A DNA stretch of 64,000 nt, taken from NCBI RefSeq assembly GCF_021474425.1, contig NZ_JAKEIP010000008.1:1-64000 (forward strand), written 5' to 3'. The position numbers and the translations under genes were made by a program. Shown one piece after another: positions 28,699 through 37,805 of the stretch (position 1 is the first letter of the stretch; each line of letters opens with the position of its first letter). The stretch is from Streptomyces muensis (GTDB taxonomy: Bacteria; Actinomycetota; Actinomycetes; Streptomycetales; Streptomycetaceae). Under the pieces are notes generated by a model. That model did not search any database and had not been told where the DNA came from. It was given only the letters and a program-made list of their open reading frames with translations.

Positions 28699-28723
28699 GT
28701 TTGCCTGCGCGGTCGCGGGGCAT
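28699..28723 (+). promoter_or_regulatory. Candidate SigB-type promoter for the second sigma gene
   Basis: GTTT-N15-GGGCAT, one mismatch from the GGGTAT -10. It lies in the 334-bp gap between the two divergent sigma genes, about 165 bp upstream of the start at 28887, and would make that gene SigB-autoregulated. I saw no other gene in the gap. Confidence 0.4.
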
Positions 28724-28886
28724 GCGGGATCTCGTGCTTCGGACCAGAGGCGCTCCGGTGTGACAGGTGTGACCGATGCAGGGCCTGGGCGTTCCCGCCC
28801 GGCCGTCCACCCGAACCGCACCCGCATCCACACCCGCACCGTTTCCACGGAGATTCCCTGAGAACGCCGTTCAGGAGCTGTTCCGC

Positions 28887-29708
28887 ATGCTGGTTGAGAC
28901 GTCCGCACAAGGTTCCGACCTGTCCGCCCGTCCCCGCGTGTCCGGTGGCCGCGTCCACGACGACGCCCCCGACACCGCCGCCGACTTCGCCCGCCTCGCC
29001 GCTCTGCCCGAGGGGCCCGAGCGCGACGCGGTCCGTGACGAACTGGCCAAGGTGTGGCTGCCCATGGCCCACCGCATCGCCGGCCGCTTCCGCAACCGCG
29101 GTGAGTCGCTGGAGGATCTGCGTCAGGTCGCGGCACTGGGACTGGTGAAGGCGATAGACCGCTACGAACCCGGCCGAGGCGCCTTCGAGAGCTACGCCGT
29201 GCCCACCGTCACCGGCGAGATCAAGCGCCACTTCCGCGACCGGATGTGGGCCCTCAGGGTCCCCCGTCGCGTCCAGGAGCTGCGCAACAAGGTACGGATC
29301 GCACGCCGCGACCTCATCGACAAGTCCGGCGGAGCCAATCCGTCGGTCGCCGAGATCGCCGCCCACGCGGGGCTCACCGAGGACGAGGTCGGCACCGGTC
29401 TGGAGGCCCTGGAGAGCTTCAGCACCCTGTCCCTCGACGCCGAGATGTCCGCGGGCGAAGGCGGCTTCAGTCTCGCCGACACCATCGGCGGCTGCGACGA
29501 GGCGTACGACGTCGTCGTCGACCGGGAGGCGGCGAAGGCGGGTCTGCGGCGCCTGCCCGAGCGTGAGCGCGCCATCTTGTACATGCGCTTCTTCGAGGAC
29601 ATGACGCAGAGCCGCATCGCGGAGCGGCTGGGCATCTCCCAGATGCATGTCTCCCGCCTCATCAGCCGGTGCTGCGCGCGGATCCGGGACGAGGCGACCC
29701 ACGCATGA
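28887..29708 (+). CDS. Second SigB-family sigma factor
   Basis: 273-residue sigma factor, a paralogue of the divergent one. It has region 2 (MAHRIAGRFRNRGESLEDLR, VKAIDRYEPGRGAFESYA, TGEIKRHFRDRMW), region 3 (VPRRVQELRNKV) and region 4 (ERERAILYMRFFEDMTQSRI, LGISQMHVSRLISR). The recognition helix SQMHVSRLISR is identical to its neighbour's, so the promoters are likely shared. ATG 28887 has AGGAG nine bases upstream. Confidence 0.92.
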   Translation: MLVETSAQGSDLSARPRVSGGRVHDDAPDTAADFARLAALPEGPERDAVRDELAKVWLPMAHRIAGRFRNRGESLEDLRQVAALGLVKAIDRYEPGRGAFESYAVPTVTGEIKRHFRDRMWALRVPRRVQELRNKVRIARRDLIDKSGGANPSVAEIAAHAGLTEDEVGTGLEALESFSTLSLDAEMSAGEGGFSLADTIGGCDEAYDVVVDREAAKAGLRRLPERERAILYMRFFEDMTQSRIAERLGISQMHVSRLISRCCARIRDEATHA

Positions 29709-29912
29709 CCCTGCGGTACCTCCGGCGTCCTTGCGCCCCATGATTCGGCCGCACACGGGTAAGCGCAGCACCAGGGGACCCGGACGGACGACGAGGAACG
29801 AAAGGCGACAGCGTGCGAGGAATGGTGAAGTGACAGAAGCCGCAGCCCTCTTGGTGCGCGCCCGCGACGCTCGGCGAGTGACGAGCGTTTCGCGGGCGGC
29901 GCACGAGCGACC

Positions 29913-30353
29913 GTGAAGCCGATCGAGCGCCGTCCGGCCGGGGACCGCCGGACGGTGTGTCCCCGACCGGTCCCGATCACCAGCGCGGCGACGGCACGGA
30001 GTTATGTGCGGTCGGTCCTGGAGGAGCACAGGGGTGCTCCGTCCGGCGCGGCGAGTGAGCGAGCCGTCATGGATCTGCTGCTCGTCGTGTCGGAGGCGGT
30101 CACCAACGCCATCCGGCACGGCGGCGGCCTCGCGGGGTTCGAGGTGGCCCTGCTGCCGGAAGGGGTGCGGCTGAGCGTGCACGACCACAGCGACACCGTC
30201 CCCTCCGCCGCCTACGGACCCGGCACACTCCCTCAGGTCCACGAGGGCAGCGGATACGGGTGGCCGCTGATCATCCGCCTGTCCCGCGAGATCCGCATCG
30301 AGCGCCGCCGCGCGGGCGGCAAGACGGTCACCGTGCTGGTGCCGCTGACCTGA
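29913..30353 (+). CDS. RsbW-like anti-sigma kinase (HATPase)
   Basis: 146-residue GHKL protein. The N-box is VSEAVTNAIRHGGGLAGF; then VHDHSDTVP, and a C-terminal GYGWPLIIRLSREI and GGKTVTVLVPL. It follows the second sigma gene by 204 bp in the same direction and is a good candidate for its dedicated anti-sigma factor. GTG 29913 was used; there is no strong ribosome-binding site, so the start is uncertain. Confidence 0.8.
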   Translation: MKPIERRPAGDRRTVCPRPVPITSAATARSYVRSVLEEHRGAPSGAASERAVMDLLLVVSEAVTNAIRHGGGLAGFEVALLPEGVRLSVHDHSDTVPSAAYGPGTLPQVHEGSGYGWPLIIRLSREIRIERRRAGGKTVTVLVPLT

Positions 30354-30378
30354 GCGCCCGTCCGACGAACACCGTGGA

Positions 30379-30816
30379 TCACCAGGGCAGGAACGCGTGC
30401 ACGTCCTTGCCGTCCTCCCGCACCACCACGCTCACCTGGTCGCACAGCGTGTGGATCAGATACCAGCCGATGCCGCCGCCGCTGCCGGTGCCGGGGTGGA
30501 AGGGGCGCGGTGCGGGCGGGGTGGTGCTCGTGTCGCTGAGCGTCACATGCACACCGTCGAACGCCTTGCGCAGCGTCAGTCCGAACGGCCCCGGCGCGTA
30601 CTGGATCGCGTTGGCGGCGAGTTCGGTGACCACCAGCACGATGTCGTCCCGGTACTCGGGCGTCTGCGGCGGTGCGGACCGCGCGAGTGTCGTCAGGTAC
30701 TTCTCCGCGCTGAGGCGGGCTCTCGTCACATCACCGAACCCCCCGTCAAACCTGACCTCGCAGTCCTGTGTCTCTTCGGAAGGCGGTTTGCCGCCTCCCC
30801 GCGAATCGGTCGCCAT
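30379..30816 (-). CDS. RsbW-like anti-sigma kinase (HATPase)
   Basis: 145-residue GHKL protein with N-box VTELAANAIQYAPG and a glycine-rich lid GTGSGGGIGWYLIHTL. The conserved Asp in VTLSDTSTTPP fits the G1 box. The ATG at 30816 has an excellent GGAGAAGG site; the longer ORF start at 30873 has none. It is convergent with the previous kinase, with stops 26 bp apart. Confidence 0.83.
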   Translation of the reverse strand: MATDSRGGGKPPSEETQDCEVRFDGGFGDVTRARLSAEKYLTTLARSAPPQTPEYRDDIVLVVTELAANAIQYAPGPFGLTLRKAFDGVHVTLSDTSTTPPAPRPFHPGTGSGGGIGWYLIHTLCDQVSVVVREDGKDVHAFLPW

Positions 30817-30979
30817 CACACCTTCTCCGGCCCGGCTGCCGTCGGCCGCGGTGACTCGTCCTGGTACTTCCAACGCTGCTGGTTCCCAGGCTGAGCGCGG
30901 CTACGCGTGCGGAACGGCAGGAGCGCAAGGGCCCTGACGGAAACGAGAGGCTCCTGGGAGGCCCTCCCGGCTCGAACCC

Positions 30980-31243
<264 letters not shown>

Positions 31244-31372
31244 TCATGTTACTGGCGGTACTGGAAAGTCGCGCCCCACGTCTCCACCGGCCCGAAAACC
31301 CTTGGACGCCGCGCCCGTCGGCACGGGACACTGCGTACTCGAACCGTAACTCCACGTAACCACAGGGGTGGG

Positions 31373-33187
31373 ATGGGTACGTCCGAACCGCGCAGGGTCC
31401 TGCCGGGCAAGCGCTCGGTGCTTCTCGCACTTCGTTACTACGGACGGGAGTTGGCCCGTCTCCGGCGGCTGACCGTGCCGGCGATGCTGTTGTTGGCGGT
31501 GGGCAACATCGGGATCAACTACATCGCGCCGCTGATCGTCGCCAAGCTGGTCGGCGGCATCGCGAGCGACAAGGACGTCACCGTCGGCTCGACCCTGCCG
31601 TACGTCCTCGGCTTCGTCGGTGTGCTGCTGCTCGCGGAAGCGCTGTGGCGCGTCGCCCTGCACTGTCTGAACCGTCTGGACGCCCTGGGCATCGAGCATC
31701 TGTACGTGATCGGGATGGACGAGCTGTTCGCCAAGGACGCCGCGTTCTTCCACGACAACTTCGCCGGCTCGCTCACCAAGCGCGTCCTGAGCTTCGCGTC
31801 CCGTTTCGAGCAGTTCGTCGACACGCTGGCCTTCCAGATCGTGGGCAGTTTCGTGCCGTTGGTGTTCGGCGCGGTGGTGCTGTGGCGCTACGAACCGCTC
31901 CTGGTCGTAGGCCTCCTGACGATGATCGCGGTGACCGCGCTGTGCGTGGTGCCCCTGATCCGGCGCCGTCAGGCGCTCGTCGACCTGCGGGAGGAGGCCA
32001 TCGCCCGGGTGTCCGGGCATGTCGCCGACAGCCTGATGAACATGGACACGGTGCGGGCGTTCGCGGCAGAGGAGCGCGAGGCCGCCGAGCACCGCTCCCG
32101 CGTCGCGGTATCACGCCGGCTCACGCTGCGGTCGTGGGACTACGGCAATCTGCGCATCGACACGCTGGTCGCGCCGATGTCGGTGCTGACCAACGCGCTG
32201 GGCCTGCTGCTCGCGGTCACGCTGGGCGGGGGCGCGCACGGCGTGGAGGCGATCGTGGTCGCGTTCACCTACTACACCAACGCGACGCGGATCATGTTCG
32301 AGTTCAACCAGATCTACCGTCGGCTGGAGAGCTCGATGACGGAGGCCGCGCAGTTCACCGAACTGCTGCTGACCCCGCCGACCGTGCTCGATCCGCCGTC
32401 CCCGGAGCCGCTGCTGCCCGGTGCGGCCGACGTCCGCTTCGAGAAGGTGACCTTCGCCCACGCGGGCGGCCGGCCGCTGTTCCAGGGCCTTGAGCTGGAC
32501 GTGCCCGCCGGGGCGAAGATCGGCCTGGTCGGCCGGTCGGGCGGCGGCAAGACCACGCTCACCCGGCTGCTGCTGCGGATGACGGACATCGAGGGCGGGC
32601 GGATCCTGGTCGGCGGTCAGGACATCAGCAGACTGCGCCAGGCGGACCTGCGCGGTCTGATGGCGTACGTACCGCAGGACCCGGCGATGTTCCACCGCAC
32701 CCTGCGGGACAACATCGCCTTCGCCCGGCCGGACGCCACCGACGCCGAGATCCGCCGTGCGGCCGAGGCCGCCCATGTCACGGAGTTCGCCGACGCGCTG
32801 CCCGACGGCTTCGACACCATGGTCGGCGAACGCGGCGTCAAGCTGTCCGGCGGTCAGCGCCAGCGGGTCGCCCTCGCCCGGGCGATCCTGCGCGACGCGC
32901 CGATCCTGCTGCTCGACGAGGCGACCAGCGCCCTGGACTCCGAGAGCGAGATCCTGGTCCAGGAGGCGCTGTGGCGGCTCATGGACGGGCGTACGGCACT
33001 GGTGGTGGCGCACCGGCTGAGCACGGTCGCCGGCATGGACCGGCTCGTCGTCCTCGACCGTGGACAGATCGTCGAGCAGGGCACGCACGACGGACTGCTC
33101 GCCCTGGACGGCGCCTACGCCAAGCTGTGGAAGCACCAGTCGGGCGGCTTCCTCGACGACGCCCCGGCACAGGCCGAGCTGCCCTGA
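31373..33187 (+). CDS. ABC exporter, fused membrane and ATPase domains
   Basis: 604-residue half-transporter. The transmembrane domain is about 1-325 with six helices (MLLLAVGNIGINYIAPLIVA and others). The nucleotide-binding domain is about 345-590 with Walker A GRSGGGKTT, signature LSGGQRQRVALARAI, Walker B ILLLDEATSALD and the switch His in VAHRLST. It should act as a homodimer, since no partner half-transporter is adjacent. Exporters of this MsbA/LmrA type move lipids, peptides or drugs; the cargo is unknown. ATG 31373 follows CAGGGGTGGG. Confidence 0.9.
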   Translation: MGTSEPRRVLPGKRSVLLALRYYGRELARLRRLTVPAMLLLAVGNIGINYIAPLIVAKLVGGIASDKDVTVGSTLPYVLGFVGVLLLAEALWRVALHCLNRLDALGIEHLYVIGMDELFAKDAAFFHDNFAGSLTKRVLSFASRFEQFVDTLAFQIVGSFVPLVFGAVVLWRYEPLLVVGLLTMIAVTALCVVPLIRRRQALVDLREEAIARVSGHVADSLMNMDTVRAFAAEEREAAEHRSRVAVSRRLTLRSWDYGNLRIDTLVAPMSVLTNALGLLLAVTLGGGAHGVEAIVVAFTYYTNATRIMFEFNQIYRRLESSMTEAAQFTELLLTPPTVLDPPSPEPLLPGAADVRFEKVTFAHAGGRPLFQGLELDVPAGAKIGLVGRSGGGKTTLTRLLLRMTDIEGGRILVGGQDISRLRQADLRGLMAYVPQDPAMFHRTLRDNIAFARPDATDAEIRRAAEAAHVTEFADALPDGFDTMVGERGVKLSGGQRQRVALARAILRDAPILLLDEATSALDSESEILVQEALWRLMDGRTALVVAHRLSTVAGMDRLVVLDRGQIVEQGTHDGLLALDGAYAKLWKHQSGGFLDDAPAQAELP

Positions 33188-33245
33188 CCTAGATTCCTGT
33201 ATGGATCGGAAGAAATGCCTCATAATGCCTCAAAGGAGACGCCTT

Positions 33246-33926
33246 GTGAGTAAGCCTGCCGACGAGCTCGACCACGGGAACCTACGGCCCGACCGCAAAG
33301 GTCAGGCCGAGGCCTTCGACGCCATCGGCGAGCGTTACGACGAGGCCTTTCCGCACAAGGAAGGGCAGGTCGCGGCGGCCGAGTGGATCATCGGGGCGCT
33401 GCCGGCCGGATCCCGGGCACTGGACCTGGGATGCGGCACCGGCCTCCCGACCGCGGGCCGGCTGGCGGCGGCCGGCATCGAGGTCGTCGGCGTGGATCTC
33501 TCGGACGGGATGGTGGCGCTGGCCCGCCGCAATGTCCCAGGCGGGGTGTTCCACCGGGCGGACATCGCGGATCTGCGGCCCGGCGGGCCCCTGGACCTCG
33601 GCCGCTTCGACGCGGTGACCGCCTTCTTCTCCCTGCTCATGCTGCCGCGCGACGAGATCCCCCACGCCCTGCGCACCATCCACCACCTGCTGGTTCCGCA
33701 GGGCCTTCTCGCGCTGTCGATGGTCGAGGCCGACGTGGACGACTTCGAGATCCCGTTCCTCGGCAACAGCATCCGGGTCTCCGGCTATCTGCGGGACGAA
33801 CTGCGCGAGGTCGTGGAGGCGGCGGGCTTCGAGATCGTCGAGGAGTCCTCGTACAGCTACGCTCCGGCGGCCGCCGACATCCAGCCCGAGGTGCAGATCT
33901 TCCTGCGGTGCAGGCGGCCCGCCTGA
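33246..33926 (+). CDS. SAM-dependent class I methyltransferase
   Basis: 226-residue Rossmann-fold methyltransferase. Motif I is ALDLGCGTGLPTAGRL, followed by the acidic VVGVDLSDGMVALARR and the post-I region RFDAVTAFFSLLMLP. The start GTG 33246 has AAAGGAG seven bases upstream, while the frame open back to 33060 belongs to the ABC gene. The acceptor is unknown. It sits between the exporter and a phosphatase gene. Confidence 0.88.
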   Translation: MSKPADELDHGNLRPDRKGQAEAFDAIGERYDEAFPHKEGQVAAAEWIIGALPAGSRALDLGCGTGLPTAGRLAAAGIEVVGVDLSDGMVALARRNVPGGVFHRADIADLRPGGPLDLGRFDAVTAFFSLLMLPRDEIPHALRTIHHLLVPQGLLALSMVEADVDDFEIPFLGNSIRVSGYLRDELREVVEAAGFEIVEESSYSYAPAAADIQPEVQIFLRCRRPA

Positions 33927-33978
33927 CGACTGCCGATCCGCCCGCTCCGACGCGGGCCGCACGGCCGGAAGGACAGGG

Positions 33979-35841
33979 ATGACGAAGCAGCCCGGGGCGG
34001 GTGGGCACATCCGGGGACAGGCGCCCGGGGTGCGCGAGCGTGCCGCGCTCGCCTGTCGGCCGCAGCAACCCGGTCCCTCGCCCCGGCCCGCGGAAACCCC
34101 TGCTGGATCCCCGCTCGGCGACGGTCCGGCCGGCGCCGAGCCGCAGACCGACAGGCTGCGGTATCTCGACGCGGCGACCCGCCGGATCGCCCGTGGCATG
34201 GATCTCGACGAGACCCTCGACGAGCTGTGCCGGGCGGCTGTCCCGGCCTTCGCCGACACGGCGTTCGTCCACCTGTACGCCCCGCTCCCGGTCGGCGACG
34301 AGTCCGGCGCCGCCCCCGGAGTGCTGCGCCTGCACACCGTGGACCGCGCCCCGCCCCGGAACACCGCCCGGCCCCGCACCGACCCGCCGCCGGGCGCCCA
34401 CCCGAGCCGGGCGGCGGACACCGTACGCCCCGCCGCCGACGGACCGCTCGCCGCACTGCTGCGGGAGGGGCGGCCGGTGTCGGGTCACACACCGGGTGCC
34501 GCCGCCGCGGCGGCCGAGCTGCTGGGAACGGCGAACGCTCCGGTGGCGGGGCCGCCCGGACGGCGGCTCGTCATCGCCCCGCTGCACGGGCGCAGCCACG
34601 TCCTGGGCAGTGTCGTCCTCGTCCGTGGCCCCGGCCGCCCGGACTTCACCGGCGACGACCTGCTCGTCGCCTCCCAGCTCGCCACGCACACCGCGCTCGG
34701 GCTCGAGAAGGCGATGCTGTACGAGCGCGAGGCGTCCATCGCGGACGCGTTGCAGCGCACGATGCTCCCGCCGTCCCTCCCGGAGCCGCCCGGCGTGCGA
34801 CTGGCCAGCCGCTATCTGCCGGCGTCGCGGACCGCGCAGGTCGGCGGCGACTGGTACGACGCGATCCCTCTGCCCGGCAACCGCGTCGCCCTGGTGATCG
34901 GCGACGTGATGGGCCACTCCATGACGTCGGCCGCCATCATGGGCCAGCTGCGCACCAGCGTGCAGACCCTGGCCGGGCTCGACCTGCCCCCGGACGAGGT
35001 GCTCCACCACCTCGACGAACAGGCGGCCCGGCTGGGCAGCGAGCACACGGCGACCTGCCTGTACGCCATGTACGACCCCGTGCAGCACCGGCTGCTGCTG
35101 TCCAACGCCGGCCATCTGCCACCGGTGCTGCTGCGCCCCGACGGCGGCGTGGACGTCCTCGAGGTGCCGCCCGGGGCGCCGATCGGCGTGGGCAGCGGTG
35201 GATTCGAGTCCGTGGAGACCCACGCCCCGGCCGGGGCCGCGCTGCTGCTGTACACCGACGGTCTGGTCGAGTCCCGCGACTCCGACGTGCTGACCGGGGT
35301 GGAGCGGCTGTGCGCACGGCTGCGCGCGGCCGCCTCCGAAGCGACGCCGCCGGCCCTGGAGACACTGTGCGACGAGGCCCTCGGCACGCTCGGCTCGGGC
35401 GGCCGGGACGACGACATCGCGCTGCTCGCCGCCCGCTTCGAGGGCCTGCTGCCGGAGACCGTCGCGTACTGGTACATGGCGCCGCGCCCGCAGACCGCCG
35501 GCCAGGCCCGTCGCCTGACCCGCAGGACGCTCGCCCAATGGGGGCTCGACTCGCTCGTGGAGACCACCGAGCTCATGGTCAGCGAGGTGGTGGCCAACGC
35601 CGTACGGTTCGCGTCACGGCCGATCACGCTGCGGCTGCTCTGCACGGACGTGCTGCGCTGCGAAGTGGGGGACGACTCCCCGGTGGTGCCCAGGATGCGG
35701 CACGCGCGGCTGAGCGACGAGGGCGGCCGGGGGCTGTTCCTGGTCGACCAGCTGTCCCGGAGCTGGGGCGCGACGAGGGTGAGCACGGGCAAGATCGTCT
35801 GGTTCGAACAGCCCCTGCCCGGCCCACCCGCGGGCCGGTGA
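33979..35841 (+). CDS. GAF-PP2C-HATPase stress phosphatase/kinase
   Basis: 620 residues in three parts. A GAF domain (about 50-235, FADTAFVHLY) comes first. A PP2C (about 240-465) has GGDWYDAIPLPGN, GDVMGHSMTSAAIMGQL, AGHLPPVLL, YTDGLVES and GRDDDIALLA. A C-terminal RsbW-like HATPase (about 480-615) has SEVVANAVRFASRPITL, GDDSPVVPRM and EGGRGLFLVDQLS. The protein could both phosphorylate and dephosphorylate STAS antagonists. GGAAGGA precedes the ATG. Confidence 0.92.
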   Translation: MTKQPGAGGHIRGQAPGVRERAALACRPQQPGPSPRPAETPAGSPLGDGPAGAEPQTDRLRYLDAATRRIARGMDLDETLDELCRAAVPAFADTAFVHLYAPLPVGDESGAAPGVLRLHTVDRAPPRNTARPRTDPPPGAHPSRAADTVRPAADGPLAALLREGRPVSGHTPGAAAAAAELLGTANAPVAGPPGRRLVIAPLHGRSHVLGSVVLVRGPGRPDFTGDDLLVASQLATHTALGLEKAMLYEREASIADALQRTMLPPSLPEPPGVRLASRYLPASRTAQVGGDWYDAIPLPGNRVALVIGDVMGHSMTSAAIMGQLRTSVQTLAGLDLPPDEVLHHLDEQAARLGSEHTATCLYAMYDPVQHRLLLSNAGHLPPVLLRPDGGVDVLEVPPGAPIGVGSGGFESVETHAPAGAALLLYTDGLVESRDSDVLTGVERLCARLRAAASEATPPALETLCDEALGTLGSGGRDDDIALLAARFEGLLPETVAYWYMAPRPQTAGQARRLTRRTLAQWGLDSLVETTELMVSEVVANAVRFASRPITLRLLCTDVLRCEVGDDSPVVPRMRHARLSDEGGRGLFLVDQLSRSWGATRVSTGKIVWFEQPLPGPPAGR

Positions 35842-35842
35842 G

Positions 35843-37525
35843 TCAGCCGGCGCAGCAGTCCCCGTCGGCGGCCACCGCGGCGGTCGTGTCGAGTCGGCAG
35901 AAGCACGATGCCTCGATCGGTACGTCCGCGAGTGCGGTGGCCAGACGAAGCTGCTGGGCCAGCATCCGCGCCTCCCCCGTCCGGCCCAGCCGCGTCAGGC
36001 ATTCGTGCAGGCCGTGCAGGGACCAGACGTTCCCGGGGTGCTGCAACGGGCGCGGGAGGGTGCCGTCGAGTCCCAGGTCGGCCCGGTAGACCGCTTCGGC
36101 CTCCGCGACGCGTCCCTGTTCCAGCAGAAGGGCGCCGTAGGCGTGCCGGGTGGGCTGCATCCAGCCCCACGGCTCGTCGTAGGGGAGGTTGTCGTCCAGT
36201 TCGATGGAGCGTTCCAGGGCGGCGAAGGCGGCGTCGTGGTTGCCCTTGCGGTACTCCAGTTCGCCGTCGAGCATCGCCGAGGCGATGGCGAGGATGTCGG
36301 CGCAGGTGTTGTTGAAGAGCATGCGGGTCTCGGGGACCCGGGCGACGGCCTCGTGGAAGAGCCGGCGTTCGGCCTCCGCCTCGGGGACGCGGTGGGTGGC
36401 GGAGAGGGCGACGCCCCGGGCGTAGTGCAGCATCGCCGTCGTCACGCAGTACAGCTCGGGGTCGGCGGGCAGCGGCAGGTCCAGGATGTCGTCCCAGCGG
36501 CCGAAGCGGATCAGGACGTGCACCCGCATGGCGACGAACGCCTCCAGCCAGTCGGCCATGGGCGGGCTCGGCACCCGCAGCAGCTCCTCCGGGATGGACG
36601 CCTCCAGCTGCGCCGCGGTGTCGAGGGCGACCTGGCTCTGGCCGAGGAACATCGCGCCGTAGATCTTGAAGTGGTAGTTGTGCGAGCGGTACAGGGTGTA
36701 GAAGTTCATCGCCCCGGCCCGGGCGTGGTACTTCTCGTCGGCCGCGATGGCCGCGGTGTTGTCGGAGACCACCCTGCGGTAGTCGCCGCACAGCACCTCC
36801 AGGTGCGAGGGCATGTGCAGCAGGTGCCCGGCGTCCGGCACCAGGCCGCGCAGCCGGTCGGCGACGGCCAGGGCCGCCTCGGGTGTCGGGGACATCTCCA
36901 TCAGGTGGATGTACATATGGACCACGCCCATGTGCGCGCGTCCCGCGTCGGTGGCCAGGGCACGGTCGAGGACGGCCTTGGCCTCGGTGGTGCGGGCGCC
37001 TTCGGCCGGCGCGCCCGTCCTGAGGTCCCACAGCTGCCAGGGCGTGAGGTTCATCAGGGCGTCGGCGTACAGGGTCGCGACGTCCGGGTCGTCCGGGGCG
37101 AGCTCGTAGACCGTGCGCATGCTGTCGGCGTAGGGGGCGTTCCAGACGGAGCAGTCCTCGACGGCCTTCGCCTGCGGGTAGCGGGCGCGCAGTGCGGCGA
37201 TCAGGGCCTGTTCCACGGGCGTGGCCGTCGCCGCCTTCTCGTGTGCCAGCTCGACGGCCGCGTGCGTGCGGTCGACGGTGCGGACGAGGTCCTGTTCGTC
37301 GAAGAACTCCCAGGGTTTGTTGTAGTTCGGGCCGAGGGCGTAGGCGATGCCCCAGTGGGCCATGGCGCAGTCCGGATCGGCCCGTACGGCGGCTTCGAAG
37401 CAGGCGACGGCCTCCTCGTGGTGGAAGGCGTAGGTCCAGGTCAGAGCGCGGTCGAACCAGAGCTGTGCCTGGGCGGAGGACGTGGTGACGGCGCGGGTGT
37501 GGGTGCCGAGGTCGTAGTACTCCAT
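35843..37525 (-). CDS. Tetratricopeptide-repeat protein with Cys-rich tail
   Basis: 560-residue cytosolic protein rich in TPR-like helix pairs, for example WFDRALTWTYAFHHEEAVAC followed by FEAAVRADPDCAMAHWGIAY, and later SIELDDNLPYDEPWG. There is no signal peptide. The extreme C-terminus has CFC and CC pairs (ASCFCRL, GDCCAG), which could bind metal. The ATG at 37525 has GGAGACC upstream; the ORF running on to 37837 is shadow. It ends one base from the phosphatase stop on the opposite strand. The family is widespread but uncharacterised. Confidence 0.85.
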   Translation of the reverse strand: MEYYDLGTHTRAVTTSSAQAQLWFDRALTWTYAFHHEEAVACFEAAVRADPDCAMAHWGIAYALGPNYNKPWEFFDEQDLVRTVDRTHAAVELAHEKAATATPVEQALIAALRARYPQAKAVEDCSVWNAPYADSMRTVYELAPDDPDVATLYADALMNLTPWQLWDLRTGAPAEGARTTEAKAVLDRALATDAGRAHMGVVHMYIHLMEMSPTPEAALAVADRLRGLVPDAGHLLHMPSHLEVLCGDYRRVVSDNTAAIAADEKYHARAGAMNFYTLYRSHNYHFKIYGAMFLGQSQVALDTAAQLEASIPEELLRVPSPPMADWLEAFVAMRVHVLIRFGRWDDILDLPLPADPELYCVTTAMLHYARGVALSATHRVPEAEAERRLFHEAVARVPETRMLFNNTCADILAIASAMLDGELEYRKGNHDAAFAALERSIELDDNLPYDEPWGWMQPTRHAYGALLLEQGRVAEAEAVYRADLGLDGTLPRPLQHPGNVWSLHGLHECLTRLGRTGEARMLAQQLRLATALADVPIEASCFCRLDTTAAVAADGDCCAG

Positions 37526-37805
37526 GGTCGGTCTCCTGCCTGTGCTGCGCCCGGCGGTCAGTTCCCGAGTCTTCCGGAGAGCCTCGGGTCTCGCACCGAC
37601 AACGGGGCGGGCCGCCGCGCGGTTTCGGGCCGGGGCCGGACGGTGTCGTGGGCGGCGTCGGTCCGCGCCGTCTGGGTACCCGGCTGACCGTGCGGTGGCG
37701 GGCCGGTGGGGTGGCGCAGTGGGGCGTCCCAGGTGCGGGCGAGGGTGCTCGTGGCGCATTCTTGCTGTGTCGCGCGCGTGAAGGCGTACGGACGAGGTAG
37801 GGCCG

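Noticed and set aside
37673..37680. GGGTACCC as a SigB-type -10 for the TPR or phosphatase gene
   Set aside because: Palindromic KpnI-like octamer with no GTTT box 14-16 bp upstream on either strand.
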